Part shown: positions 15,521-23,838 of the stretch, in pieces
Layout: each line of letters begins with the position of its first letter
Position numbering within the stretch: position 1 is the first letter of the stretch
Origin: Alphaproteobacteria bacterium
GTDB taxonomy: Bacteria; Pseudomonadota; Alphaproteobacteria; Rhizobiales; Amorphaceae
NCBI GenBank assembly: GCA_030431335.1
Contig: JAUIJH010000032.1
Coordinates: 1-38,603, forward strand
Direction: 5' to 3'
Length of the DNA stretch: 38,603 nt
Made by a program: the position numbers and the translations under genes
Notes under the pieces: model-generated
What the model saw: the letters and a program-made list of their open reading frames with translations, nothing else
What the model was told of the DNA's origin: nothing
Database searches by the model: none

Positions 15521-17095
15521 ATGTCCCATTTCACTCGTCGGCGCTTCCTCGCGAACACCGCGCTTTCCGGTCTCGCCCTCGCATCCGGCTCGCTCGCGAT
15601 GCCCGCCATCTTGCGCGCACAATCCCGCCCCACCTTCACGCACGGCGTCCAGTCCGGCGATGTCGACACCAACTCGGGCATGGCCTGGGTGCGCGCCGAC
15701 CGCCCCTCGGTGATCGATTTCGAGTGGGCGACCACCGAGAGCTTCGCCAACGCCAGGACGCTCGCCCCGCTGAAGGCGCTGCCCGACAGCGACTACGCGG
15801 TGAAGCGCCTGATGGAGGGCCTGCCGTCCGACCAGGAGATCTTCTGGCGCGCCGTCGCCCGCGACCTCAACGACATCAACGCCGTGTCGGAGCCCATCGT
15901 GGGGCGCTTCCGCACCGCGCCCGCCTCGCGCCGCTCGGTGAAGTTCGTCTGGTCCGGCGACACGGTGGGCCAGGGCTGGGGCATCGACGTCGACCGCGGC
16001 GGCATGAAGGCCTACGCCACCATGGCCGCCCGCTCGCCCGATTTCTTCCTCCATTCCGGCGACACCATCTATGCCGACGGCCCGCTCAAGGAAGAAGTGC
16101 CGCTGAAGGACGGCACGGTGTGGAAGAACATCGTCACCCCGGAAAAGTCCAAGGTGGCCGAAACGCTGGACGAATATCGCGGCCAGTGGAAGTACAACAT
16201 GCTGGACGAGAACGTGCGCGCGCTGAACGCCGTCGTGCCCACCTTCTTCCAGTGGGACGACCACGAGGTCTCCAACAACTGGTCGCTGTCCAAGGACCTC
16301 ACGGCGGACGACCGCTACACCGAAAAGTCGATCTCGCTGCTCGCGGCCCGCGCCGGCCGTGCGTTCCACGAGATGACGCCGATCCGCTACGAGCCGGCCG
16401 AGCCGGGCCGCGTCTACCGCACCATCCACTACGGCCCGCATCTCGACGTCTTCTTCCTCGACCTGCGCTCCTATCGCGGTCCCAATGGCGATTCGATGGA
16501 AGGTGTGCTGACGCCCGAGGCGCGCATCCTCGGCTTCGAGCAGCTCGCCTGGCTCAAGCGCGAGCTCGCCAACTCGGACGCCACCTGGAAGGTGATCGCC
16601 TCCGACATGCCCATCAGCCTCATCGTGTGGGACAACTACGCCGAGAGCCGCGGCGCCGAAGCGGTGGCGCAGGGCGACGACGGCCCCGCCAAGGGGCGCG
16701 AGCTGGAGTTCGCCGACCTCCTCACCTTCATCAAACGCGCCGGCATCGACAACGTGGTGTGGCTGACGGCGGACGTTCACTACACCGCCGCGCACCATTA
16801 TTCGCCCGATCGCGCCGTCTACCAGGACTTCAACCCGTTCTGGGAATTCGTCTCCGGCCCCATCCACGCCGGCACCTTCGGCCCCAACGGGCTCGACATG
16901 ACCTTCGGCCCCGAGGTCCGCTACGTGAAGGCGCCGTCCGCCGAGCAAGGCGCCAACCTGCCGCCCTCCGACGGGTTCCAGTTCTTCGGCGAAGTGGAGA
17001 TCGAGGGCGACACGGGCGTGATGACCGTGCGCCTCATCGATACGGCCGGCACGGAGCTCTTCACCCAGGCGCTGGAGCCCGTGCTCCGCGGCTGA
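15521..17095 (+). CDS. phoD: Alkaline phosphatase D, Tat-exported
   Basis: This 524-residue periplasmic phosphomonoesterase/phosphodiesterase releases phosphate from organic phosphate. The N-terminus TRRRFLANTALSG is a twin-arginine signal, cleaved around the AILRAQSRP stretch. The PhoD N-terminal domain opens with FTHGVQSGDV. The metallophosphatase core shows HSGDTIYADGP, FFQWDDHEVSNNW, ASDMPIS and LTADVHYTAAHHY, which supply the Asp, Asn and His ligands for Fe/Ca. Full family length and intact. The start follows a modest ribosome-binding site, CGGAG. The candidate Pho box just upstream supports a phosphate-scavenging role. Its divergent neighbour (DUF6152) shares the 177-bp intergenic space. 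Confidence 0.95.
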   Translation: MSHFTRRRFLANTALSGLALASGSLAMPAILRAQSRPTFTHGVQSGDVDTNSGMAWVRADRPSVIDFEWATTESFANARTLAPLKALPDSDYAVKRLMEGLPSDQEIFWRAVARDLNDINAVSEPIVGRFRTAPASRRSVKFVWSGDTVGQGWGIDVDRGGMKAYATMAARSPDFFLHSGDTIYADGPLKEEVPLKDGTVWKNIVTPEKSKVAETLDEYRGQWKYNMLDENVRALNAVVPTFFQWDDHEVSNNWSLSKDLTADDRYTEKSISLLAARAGRAFHEMTPIRYEPAEPGRVYRTIHYGPHLDVFFLDLRSYRGPNGDSMEGVLTPEARILGFEQLAWLKRELANSDATWKVIASDMPISLIVWDNYAESRGAEAVAQGDDGPAKGRELEFADLLTFIKRAGIDNVVWLTADVHYTAAHHYSPDRAVYQDFNPFWEFVSGPIHAGTFGPNGLDMTFGPEVRYVKAPSAEQGANLPPSDGFQFFGEVEIEGDTGVMTVRLIDTAGTELFTQALEPVLRG

Positions 17096-17219
17096 CAAGG
17101 CGGCGCGGCGGGGCCTTCCCGGCCGCGTCCGCCCCCCGTCCCGCACGCGCCGCGCGATTGGCGCTTGCGGGGCGGCGTTGGTATCGGACATGCTAGAGTC
17201 ATCGCGAAAGGAACGTGCG

Positions 17220-18011
17220 ATGGCCTCCCCTGCGCTGCTCAATCTCGTCGACATCACCAAGAAGTTCGGTGCCGTGGAAGCCTTGCGCGGCGTGTCCTTC
17301 TCGGTTTCGGCCGGCGAGGTGGTGGCGCTCCTCGGCGACAACGGCGCCGGCAAGTCGACCCTCGTCAAGATCATTTCCGGCGAGCAGCGGCCCACCTCCG
17401 GCCGGCTGGAATTCGACGGCCGCGAGCGCCACTTCGCCTCCCCCGGCGAAGCCAAGGACGCCGGCATCGAGACGGTCTACCAGGACCTGTCGCTCTGCCC
17501 CAATCTCGACGTGGTGGCGAATTTCTTCATGGGCCGCGAGCTGACGCGCAAGGTGTTCGGCATCCCCATCCTGCGGGACCGGGAGATGCGCGAGGAGACG
17601 CGCCGCGCGCTCACGGCCGGCGGCACGCGCATCCCCTCGCTGCGCACGGACGTGGAGCACCTGTCGGGCGGCCAGCGCCAGGCGATCGAGCTCAACCGCT
17701 TCGTCCATTGGGGCGGCAAGCTCGTGATGCTCGACGAGCCGTTTGCCGCGCTCGGCGTGGAGCAGACGCGCCGGGGCCTCGAAACCGTCGACAACGTGCG
17801 TCAGCGCGGCATCGGCGTCATCCTCATCACCCATGTGATGGCACAGGCTTTTGCGGTCGCGGACCGCATCATCGTCATGCGCCAGGGCATTGTCGCCGGC
17901 GATCTCAGAACCGATGAGACCAGCCCCGACGAAGTGGTTCGACTGATTACGGGCGACATCGAACGCGTCGGGCAAGGGTTCAAGCAACAAGAGGTGGGGA
18001 CCAACCTATGA
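17220..18011 (+). CDS. Sugar ABC transporter ATP-binding protein, single-domain CUT2 type
   Basis: This 263-residue cytoplasmic ATPase energises a CUT2 sugar importer. Walker [10 protein letters not shown] is at residues 39-47, signature LSGGQRQ at 148-154, Walker B KLVMLDEP at 167-174 and the switch His at 205. Only one nucleotide-binding domain is present, whereas RbsA/XylG-type ATPases carry two; the same reduced form occurs in the fructose importer FrcA of rhizobia. AGGAACG precedes the ATG at 17220. The last four bases overlap the start of the next gene (ATGA), so translation is coupled. The order ATPase-receptor-permease-dehydrogenase defines one operon. Confidence 0.93.
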   Translation: MASPALLNLVDITKKFGAVEALRGVSFSVSAGEVVALLGDNGAGKSTLVKIISGEQRPTSGRLEFDGRERHFASPGEAKDAGIETVYQDLSLCPNLDVVANFFMGRELTRKVFGIPILRDREMREETRRALTAGGTRIPSLRTDVEHLSGGQRQAIELNRFVHWGGKLVMLDEPFAALGVEQTRRGLETVDNVRQRGIGVILITHVMAQAFAVADRIIVMRQGIVAGDLRTDETSPDEVVRLITGDIERVGQGFKQQEVGTNL

Positions 18012-19057
18012 AAAGAATTTGGCGCATCGGCGCGGCGGCGTTCGCGGCCGCCGGCATTGCCGTATCGGCGGCGGGCGCGGCCCTCGCGCAGGACAAGGGC
18101 ACCGTCTACTATCTCGTGCCCACCCTGCTCGACGAGTTCCAGACCGGCTCGATCGACGCGATCAAGAAATTCATGGGCGATGTCGGCTACGAGGTCATCG
18201 CCCTCGACGCGCAGAACCGCAGCGACCTGCAGCTCAACCAGGTGGACGACGTCCTCAACCTCGACGCCGACGCGGTCGTGCTCGCGGCCGTCGATTTCGA
18301 CGCCATCAAGCCCGGCATCGAGAAGCTGCGCGAGGCAGGCGTCCCGGTGATGATCTTCGACCGGCAGATCACCTCCACCCCGTCCGACCTCACCTCCGTC
18401 GCCGGCACGGTGGAGATCGGCTACACCGCCGCCGCCGAGGCCGAGCGCCTCCTCAAGGAGAAGAACGGCGAGGTGAAGGGCAAGATCCTCCAGATCCTCG
18501 GCGATCCGGGCGACCCCTATACCCTCGATATCCAGAAGGGGTTCGAGGAAAAGATGGGCGCCTATGACGGCGTCGAGATCATCACCCATCCGGCGATGCA
18601 GTGGGAGGCCTCCAACGCGGGCAACATCGCGCAGGACCAGCTGCTGATCAATCCGGACATCGACCTCATCTTCAACCATGCCGCGCACCTTTCGGTGGCC
18701 GTCGCGGCCGTGCTGGAGGCGGCCGGCAAGAAGCCCGGCGAGATCATGATGATGTCCTCCAACGGCGCGCCGGTGGGGCTCGACCTCATCCGCAAGGGCT
18801 GGCTGCAGGTGGAAGTGGAGCAGCCGATGTACGCGCAGGCCGCCGCGCTCGCCATGTTCGCCGACAAGATCATCGCCGGTGAGGAGCTGACGCCCGGCAC
18901 CTACAACATCACCGGGCTCGATTCGGTGCTGACGATCGAAGACTGGGGTCCCAACATCAAGATCCCCGGCGCCGCGATCACGGCCGACAACGTCGACGAT
19001 CCGGCCTTCTGGGGCAATCTCCAGCCCCCCACCGAGCCGGTCTCTCCGGTCCAGTAG
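18008..19057 (+). CDS. Sugar ABC transporter periplasmic substrate-binding protein
   Basis: This 349-residue receptor has a Sec signal peptide (Lys-Arg start, Ala-rich core, cleaved near ALAQDKGT at residues 27-28). It is of the ribose-binding type (periplasmic-binding 4 fold): [63 protein letters not shown] and the hinge-side [20 protein letters not shown]. The NHAA in place of the usual NDxMA is slightly unusual and may alter ligand contacts. It overlaps the ATPase gene by four bases. The sugar is not predictable from the sequence; the neighbouring dehydrogenase hints at a sugar or polyol that is oxidised on entry. Confidence 0.92.
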   Translation: MKRIWRIGAAAFAAAGIAVSAAGAALAQDKGTVYYLVPTLLDEFQTGSIDAIKKFMGDVGYEVIALDAQNRSDLQLNQVDDVLNLDADAVVLAAVDFDAIKPGIEKLREAGVPVMIFDRQITSTPSDLTSVAGTVEIGYTAAAEAERLLKEKNGEVKGKILQILGDPGDPYTLDIQKGFEEKMGAYDGVEIITHPAMQWEASNAGNIAQDQLLINPDIDLIFNHAAHLSVAVAAVLEAAGKKPGEIMMMSSNGAPVGLDLIRKGWLQVEVEQPMYAQAAALAMFADKIIAGEELTPGTYNITGLDSVLTIEDWGPNIKIPGAAITADNVDDPAFWGNLQPPTEPVSPVQ

Positions 19058-19066
19058 CAGAGCTTT

Positions 19067-19090
19067 GCGCGGGCGCTCCGGCGTCCGCGC
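19067..19090 (+). repeat. Strong 10-bp hairpin after the receptor gene
   Basis: The 24 bases form a stem of ten consecutive pairs (nine Watson-Crick and one G-U) closed by a TCCG loop, starting 10 bases after the receptor stop codon and 15 bases before the permease ATG. No T-run follows. Such hairpins between binding-protein and permease genes protect the upstream mRNA and let the receptor be made in excess; that role is inferred here. Confidence 0.6.
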
Positions 19091-19105
19091 ATCCTGGCGA
19101 TAGGC

Positions 19106-20146
19106 ATGGCAAACACTCAACCGACTGGCGCGCTCGACAATTCCGATGCGCGCCCCCGGCGTTCGCGCCAGCTCCTGGCGTTCGTCCTCGACAACCTGGT
19201 CTGGATCATCCTGATCATCGCGTTGTCGGCGTTCGCGCTCTTCATTCCGCGCTTCTTCCAGATCGGCATCTTCCTCAACATCGTGGAGCAATCCACCTTC
19301 GTCGGCATCATCGCCGTGGGGCTGTCGCTGACGTTGATCGCCGGGCACATGGACCTGTCCATCGAATCGGTGATGGCGCTGGCGGCGATGCTGGTGGCGC
19401 TCACCTTCGGCACCGGCGGCGCCGGCGGCGGGCTCGTGCTGTCGCCCTCGTTCCTCGCCTTCCCCGTCTCGCTGGCGATGGCGCTCGGCGTCGGCGCGCT
19501 GATCGGCGCGCTCAACGGCATCCTGGTGGTGCGCTTCGAGATCAACGCCTTCATCGTGACGCTGGCCGCCTACATCTGGGGGCGCGGGCTGGTGGTGGCG
19601 CTGTCGGGCGGGCGCTCGGTCTACGGCCTGCCGGACGAGCTGCGCGCGATGGCGATCCAGCGCGTCCTGGGCATTCCGTTCCTGGCGTGGGCCTTCATCG
19701 CGGTCTACGTGGTGTTCGCCTTCATCTTGAACCGCACGCCCTATGGGCGGCATCTGTTCATGATCGGCGGCAACATGGTGGCCTCCAACCGGGCCGGCAT
19801 CCGCGTCGCGCGCAACGTGATCCTCACGTTCGTGCTGTCGGGCACGCTGGCGGGCCTCGCGGGGTGGCTGCTCGCCTCGCGCACCGCGGGGGCGACGGCC
19901 AACCTGGGCATCGGCATGCTGTTCCAGGCGTTCGCGGCGGTGGTGATCGGCGGCGTCAGCCTGCGCGGCGGCCAGGGGCGGCTGTCGGGCGTCTTCGCCG
20001 GGGTGCTGCTCCTCTCCTCGATCCAGACCGCGATCAACGTGATGGGGATGCGCCCGCACTTCACCATGATGATCCAGGGCGCCCTGGTGCTGGCGGCGGT
20101 GCTGCTCGACACGGCCAAGAACAACATCCGGCGGCGCTATCTTTGA
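19106..20146 (+). CDS. Sugar ABC transporter permease (RbsC/XylH-like, CUT2)
   Basis: This 346-residue inner-membrane protein has about 8-10 hydrophobic segments. The family signs are AVGLSLTLIAGHMDLSIESV (the GxDLSxG-like loop), LIGALNGILVVRFEINAFIV and the late region VIGGVSLRGGQGRLSGVFAG, which carries the GGxS...G ATPase-coupling motif. The first 35 residues are hydrophilic and cytosolic. The GHMDLSIES version departs from the common GGIDLSVGS. It is preceded by the 10-bp hairpin and followed 75 bp later by an SDR gene on the same strand. Confidence 0.93.
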   Translation: MANTQPTGALDNSDARPRRSRQLLAFVLDNLVWIILIIALSAFALFIPRFFQIGIFLNIVEQSTFVGIIAVGLSLTLIAGHMDLSIESVMALAAMLVALTFGTGGAGGGLVLSPSFLAFPVSLAMALGVGALIGALNGILVVRFEINAFIVTLAAYIWGRGLVVALSGGRSVYGLPDELRAMAIQRVLGIPFLAWAFIAVYVVFAFILNRTPYGRHLFMIGGNMVASNRAGIRVARNVILTFVLSGTLAGLAGWLLASRTAGATANLGIGMLFQAFAAVVIGGVSLRGGQGRLSGVFAGVLLLSSIQTAINVMGMRPHFTMMIQGALVLAAVLLDTAKNNIRRRYL

Positions 20147-20221
20147 GACGCGCCGCTTGACGCGCGCGGCGCGGCGCGGGATCCCGGCACGACCAATCAT
20201 AGCTGAGACGAAGGAAACGAC

Positions 20222-20989
20222 ATGGCGGGGCGGCTCGAGGGACAATCGGCGCTGGTGATCGGCGGCGCGCGCGGGATCGGCGAGGCGATCGCGCAGCGCT
20301 TCGTCGAGGAAGGCGCACGCGTCACGGTGGCCGACTGGCTGGAAGCGCCCGGCGAAGCCACCGCCGCCCGCCTCGGCGGCAACTTCGTCAAGGTCGACAT
20401 CTCGCAGATGGCGGACGCGGAGGCGGCGGTTGCCAAGGCCAGCGAGGCGACGGGGCGGCTCGACATCCTGGTCCAGAACGCGGGCATCTACCCCTATACG
20501 CTGATCGAGCACATCAGCCCGCAGGAGTGGGACAGCGTGCTCGCCGTCAATCTCAAGGGCACCTTCCTTGCCGCCCGCGCGGCGCTGGTGCCGATGAAGG
20601 CGCAGCGCAGCGGGCGCATGATCTTCACCTCGTCGATCACCGGCCCGCGCGTGACGAGCCCCGGCCACGGCCACTACTCGGCCAGCAAGGCCGGCATCAA
20701 CGGCTTCATCAAGGCGGCCGCCATCGAGTTCGCCAATTACGGCATCACCGTCAACGGCGTCGAACCCGGCAACATCCTCACCGACGGGATGAAGGCGGAG
20801 CGCTCGGCCGACTTCATCGCCGGCATGGAAGCCTCCGTCCCGCTCGGCCGCCTCGGCACGCCGCGCGACATCGCCAACGCCTTCCTGTTCCTCGCCTCCG
20901 ACGAGGCCGCCTACATCACCGGCACCACCATCATCGTCGACGGTGGCCAGACATTGCCCGAAGGCCCCGATTTCCGCCTGCCCGGCTGA
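20222..20989 (+). CDS. SDR-family NAD(P)-dependent oxidoreductase
   Basis: This 255-residue classical short-chain dehydrogenase is cytoplasmic. The cofactor motif GGARGIGE sits at residues 14-21, NAG at 86-88, the active-site Asn at 110, Ser138, and Tyr152-x-x-x-Lys156 (HYSASKAG). An Asp near residue 38 (VADW) at the end of strand 2 suggests NAD. The C-terminal TGTTIIVDGGQTLPE is typical of sugar and polyol dehydrogenases in this group. AAGGAAA precedes the ATG. As the last gene after a CUT2 importer, it probably oxidises the imported sugar or a derivative. It converges on the PLP-enzyme gene with only six bases between stops. Confidence 0.92.
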   Translation: MAGRLEGQSALVIGGARGIGEAIAQRFVEEGARVTVADWLEAPGEATAARLGGNFVKVDISQMADAEAAVAKASEATGRLDILVQNAGIYPYTLIEHISPQEWDSVLAVNLKGTFLAARAALVPMKAQRSGRMIFTSSITGPRVTSPGHGHYSASKAGINGFIKAAAIEFANYGITVNGVEPGNILTDGMKAERSADFIAGMEASVPLGRLGTPRDIANAFLFLASDEAAYITGTTIIVDGGQTLPEGPDFRLPG

Positions 20990-20995
20990 GCCGCC

Positions 20996-22237
20996 TCACG
21001 CGCTTGCCTCCGCGTCGCCTAACCCGGTGGCCTCGAGGGCTGCGAGGGTCGCCGCCGCCACCACCGCCCCGTCGCCGGGCGAAAGGCACACCGGCTTGAA
21101 CGTGAGCACGCCCTCGCGGTGGGCGCTCTGGTCGACGTGGACGGCCGGCCGGCCCGCTTCCATCGCCAGGATGAGGTCGGCGGCCTGCCCGCGCCTGTCC
21201 GGCGGCAGCGTCAGCGAGAGGCGCGGCATGTCGCCGGTATCGTCCAGCCCGTGCAACGCGAGGGCGATGCCGTGCGGGGCCACGCCCGCTTCGAGGTGGG
21301 CGGCGATGTCCTCGACGATGGCGCGCCAGCGGGCATGGCGTGCGCCGTCCCCCTCGCGCAGGAAGAGGTCCAGCGCAACGAGGAGGCCGACGATCTGCTC
21401 CTTGCCCACCTTGGTCACGCGGCCGACGCCGTGGCGCGGCGGCCCGCCGATCGCCGCCCGGTCGATCAGCCCGGCGGGCGGGCGCCACAGATGGTCGTAG
21501 ACGTCGAGATCGAGCTGCTGCAGGGCGGCGGCCATCACGAGGTCGGCGCGCCCGCACAAGATGCCTGACGCGGGCGGCCCGCCGAGCGCCTTGCCGCCGG
21601 AGAAGGCGACGAGGTCCGCCCCCTCCGCGATGAAGCGGGTGAGATTGTCCGCCGGCGGCAGCTCGGCCGCCGCGTCCACCAGCACCGGCAGGCCCGCCTT
21701 GCGCGCGACGGCGGTCACGTCTAACAGCGGCGGCGAGGCGCCGACGCGCGCCACGTACAAGATGGCGGCGGTGCGCTCGGTAATGGCGTCTTCCAGCTCG
21801 AAGGCGTCCGCGTCGCGCACACCGGCGCCCGCGGCGCGGTCGGGCAGCCCCACCTCCACCAGGCGCGCTCCGGCCAGCCGCACCGCGATATCGTAGCTGT
21901 TGCGCTGGCTGCGCACGACGAGGAACTCGCGCTTGTCCGGCGGCGCATCCGGCAGGCCGGCCATCTTGGTGCGCGACAGGCCCGTGAGACAGGCCGCGGC
22001 GCCGATCAGCAGCGCCGCCGCCGCGCCGGACGTCACATAGCCCGCCTGCGCGCCCGTCGCTGCGGCGATGCGCGCGCTCGCCGCCGCCTCCAGCGCCGCC
22101 ATGTCGACGGAGCGGCCCGCCGCCTCGGCCATCGCGGCGGCCACTTCGGCGCGGACCGGGGCGCTCGACAGGCGCGTCAAGGTTCCGGCGGCGTTGAGGA
22201 TCGTCCGCACGCCGAATTGTTCGTAGATGTCCGCCAT
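20996..22237 (-). CDS. SelA-like PLP-dependent enzyme (D-glucosaminate-6-phosphate ammonia-lyase-like)
   Basis: This 413-residue cytoplasmic fold-type I PLP enzyme belongs to the SelA/DgaE group. It begins YEQFGVRTILNAAGTLTRLS, the diagnostic N-terminal motif, then has VTSGAAAALLIGAAACLTG (phosphate-binding turn), LVDAAAELPP (Asp near the pyridine nitrogen) and FSGGKALGGPPASGIL with the Schiff-base Lys216. KVGKEQIVGLLVAL follows, as in this group. Bacterial SelA itself is longer (about 460 residues), and no selenocysteine gene is near, so a sugar-acid or amino-acid lyase is favoured. The ATG at 22237 is chosen because homology begins right there. Functional link to the convergent sugar importer and dehydrogenase is plausible but unproven. 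Confidence 0.82.
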   Translation of the reverse strand: MADIYEQFGVRTILNAAGTLTRLSSAPVRAEVAAAMAEAAGRSVDMAALEAAASARIAAATGAQAGYVTSGAAAALLIGAAACLTGLSRTKMAGLPDAPPDKREFLVVRSQRNSYDIAVRLAGARLVEVGLPDRAAGAGVRDADAFELEDAITERTAAILYVARVGASPPLLDVTAVARKAGLPVLVDAAAELPPADNLTRFIAEGADLVAFSGGKALGGPPASGILCGRADLVMAAALQQLDLDVYDHLWRPPAGLIDRAAIGGPPRHGVGRVTKVGKEQIVGLLVALDLFLREGDGARHARWRAIVEDIAAHLEAGVAPHGIALALHGLDDTGDMPRLSLTLPPDRRGQAADLILAMEAGRPAVHVDQSAHREGVLTFKPVCLSPGDGAVVAAATLAALEATGLGDAEASA

Positions 22238-22322
22238 CAGATCTCCGCCATGGTCCGCAAGCGCGCATACCAGCCAAGCTGCTCGGCTTGGCCTCGCGAA
22301 CAACGCGCCAAAACACAAGGAT

Positions 22323-22362
22323 AGGGCATTTGCCGCGACTCTGTTGTCATGGAAAATGCCCT
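22323..22362. repeat. 9-bp perfect inverted repeat downstream of the TAXI gene
   Basis: AGGGCATTT (22323-22331) and AAATGCCCT (22354-22362) are exact reverse complements separated by 22 bp. On the minus strand the structure starts one base after the TAXI-protein stop codon and is followed by a T-rich ATCCTTGTGTTTTGG, so it could be a terminator. It also lies about 85 bp upstream of the PLP-enzyme start and could be an operator. A second stem, GCCAAGC with GCTTGGC, lies nearby in the same 126-bp gap. Confidence 0.5.
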
Positions 22363-22363
22363 G

Positions 22364-23815
22364 TTATCTCGGTTGGGTGAGGCCGGTGCGCACGAAGGCG
22401 ATGTGCGTGCGCAGCCGATAGACGTCGTCGCGGAACATCAGCGGGACGCGGATCTCCATCACCTGCCCTTCCAGCGTGCGCAACCCGTCGAGCACCTTCT
22501 CGATCTCGGACTCGGTGCTGGCGTCCTCCGCCTCCAGCTCCAGTTCGTGCAGGTCCTTGTACCAGCGGTAGACGCGCCGGCGCAGGCTCCACCCCAAGGT
22601 GGAGGGGCCGAACCGCAGCAGCGGGATCAACAGCGTCACCACGGGGATGACCAGCACCCAGAACCGCTCCACCAGGTTGGCCGCCCAGAACGGCAGGTAA
22701 AGGCGCGCCGGCGTCGGCCCATAGCGGAAAAAGCGCTCCGCCTCCGCGTCGAGCGGGTATTCCACCAGCCGCGCCGAGGGGAACTCGCCGATGGTGCCGA
22801 GGATGGCGTCGCCGCGCACCACGTTCAGGTCTTTCGCGCTTTTCAGGGAGAGCACATCGACCGGGCCGTCCTCGAGATTGAGGGTGATCCGGCTGTCCGG
22901 TCCGTAGACCGTGTTGCCGCGCACCACCTGCGTCGACACCTGCAACAGGAGCTGCTTGACGGCCGGGTGAAGTTCGTCGCGCACCATCATGATGGTGGCG
23001 ACGCCCAGGGTGTCGATGTCGCTGGCGGGGACCCGATTGGGATAGTCGATCACCCGGGCCGGCAGGAAAACGCGGCTCGCGAAGGGAATGAGCCGGGTCA
23101 GCGCATCGCTGTCGCGGAAATCGACCAGCTTGACGGCCGGATTCTCGATCAGTTCCAGCACCCAGTGGGTGCGCGGGCTGGTGAGGAAGGCGGCGACATC
23201 CACCTTGCCGGCGAGGAGCGCCTGCGCGGCCTCCTCGCCATCGAGGTCGGAGGGCTCGACGCGGCTGTCGAGGCCCGTCACGGCCAGGAGCTGGAACATG
23301 AAATCGCGCGTGCCGCTGCCCGGCGGCCCCATCGCCATGCGGATGGGCCCGCCCTCCTCCAGTTCCGACAACGATGCGGCATCGCGCGCGAAAATCCACA
23401 CCGGCTCGATGCCGAGCGCCGCCAGCGAGCGCAAGTTGGTGTCCTGCGGCGGCGGCGACCCCACCCCGCCCTGCACGAAGGTGGCGCCGATCCCGTCACC
23501 TTCGCGCAGGAGCGCGAGATTTTCCGGCGCGCCGGCCGTCTCCACCAGGTCCACCTTCACCCCCTGGCGCTCCAGCGCTACCGCGAAGCGGCGGCCGAGA
23601 CGCTCATAGAAGCTGTCGGGCGGGCCGGTGGCGATGGTGATCCGGTCCGGCGGCGCGGGATCGACCACGAGCCACATGGTGGCGAACACGGCGAGCACGG
23701 CCAAGCCGATGGCGCTCCAATAGACGGTGCGCACCGATATCACCGCCGCCGGCACCTCCTGCCAGCGCGGTGTGATGGGGCGCCGCCCTGTCCCCGTTGC
23801 CCGTTTGCTCGCCAT
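22364..23815 (-). CDS. Membrane-anchored TAXI-type solute-binding protein
   Basis: This 483-residue protein has a TAXI (TRAP-associated extracytoplasmic immunogenic) receptor domain between two membrane helices. Residues 31-51 form the first helix; the periplasmic domain starts DRITIATGPPDSFYERLGR and includes TFVQGGVGSP and MGPPGSGTRDFMFQLL, both typical of TAXI receptors. A second helix spans about 383-402 (ERFWVLVIPVVTLLIPLL). The cytosolic tail 403-483 is highly charged, with a coiled-coil-like ELELEAEDASTESEIEKVLD stretch. Ordinary TAXI proteins are soluble and sit beside a fused TRAP permease; there is none here. The C-terminal extension suggests a sensory or scaffold role in place of free shuttling. 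Its gene follows the oxidoreductase at 23839-24699 by 23 bp. Confidence 0.82.
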   Translation of the reverse strand: MASKRATGTGRRPITPRWQEVPAAVISVRTVYWSAIGLAVLAVFATMWLVVDPAPPDRITIATGPPDSFYERLGRRFAVALERQGVKVDLVETAGAPENLALLREGDGIGATFVQGGVGSPPPQDTNLRSLAALGIEPVWIFARDAASLSELEEGGPIRMAMGPPGSGTRDFMFQLLAVTGLDSRVEPSDLDGEEAAQALLAGKVDVAAFLTSPRTHWVLELIENPAVKLVDFRDSDALTRLIPFASRVFLPARVIDYPNRVPASDIDTLGVATIMMVRDELHPAVKQLLLQVSTQVVRGNTVYGPDSRITLNLEDGPVDVLSLKSAKDLNVVRGDAILGTIGEFPSARLVEYPLDAEAERFFRYGPTPARLYLPFWAANLVERFWVLVIPVVTLLIPLLRFGPSTLGWSLRRRVYRWYKDLHELELEAEDASTESEIEKVLDGLRTLEGQVMEIRVPLMFRDDVYRLRTHIAFVRTGLTQPR

Positions 23816-23838
23816 CGTGAAAAGACCCGCCCGCCGTC

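Noticed and set aside
20150..20172. GCGCCGC / GCGGCGC arms after the sugar permease gene
   Set aside because: The arms lie in a low-complexity GC run where many alternative pairings exist; no T-run.
20996..22237. Calling the PLP enzyme selenocysteine synthase (selA)
   Set aside because: It is shorter than bacterial SelA and no selB, selD or selenocysteine tRNA gene is seen nearby.
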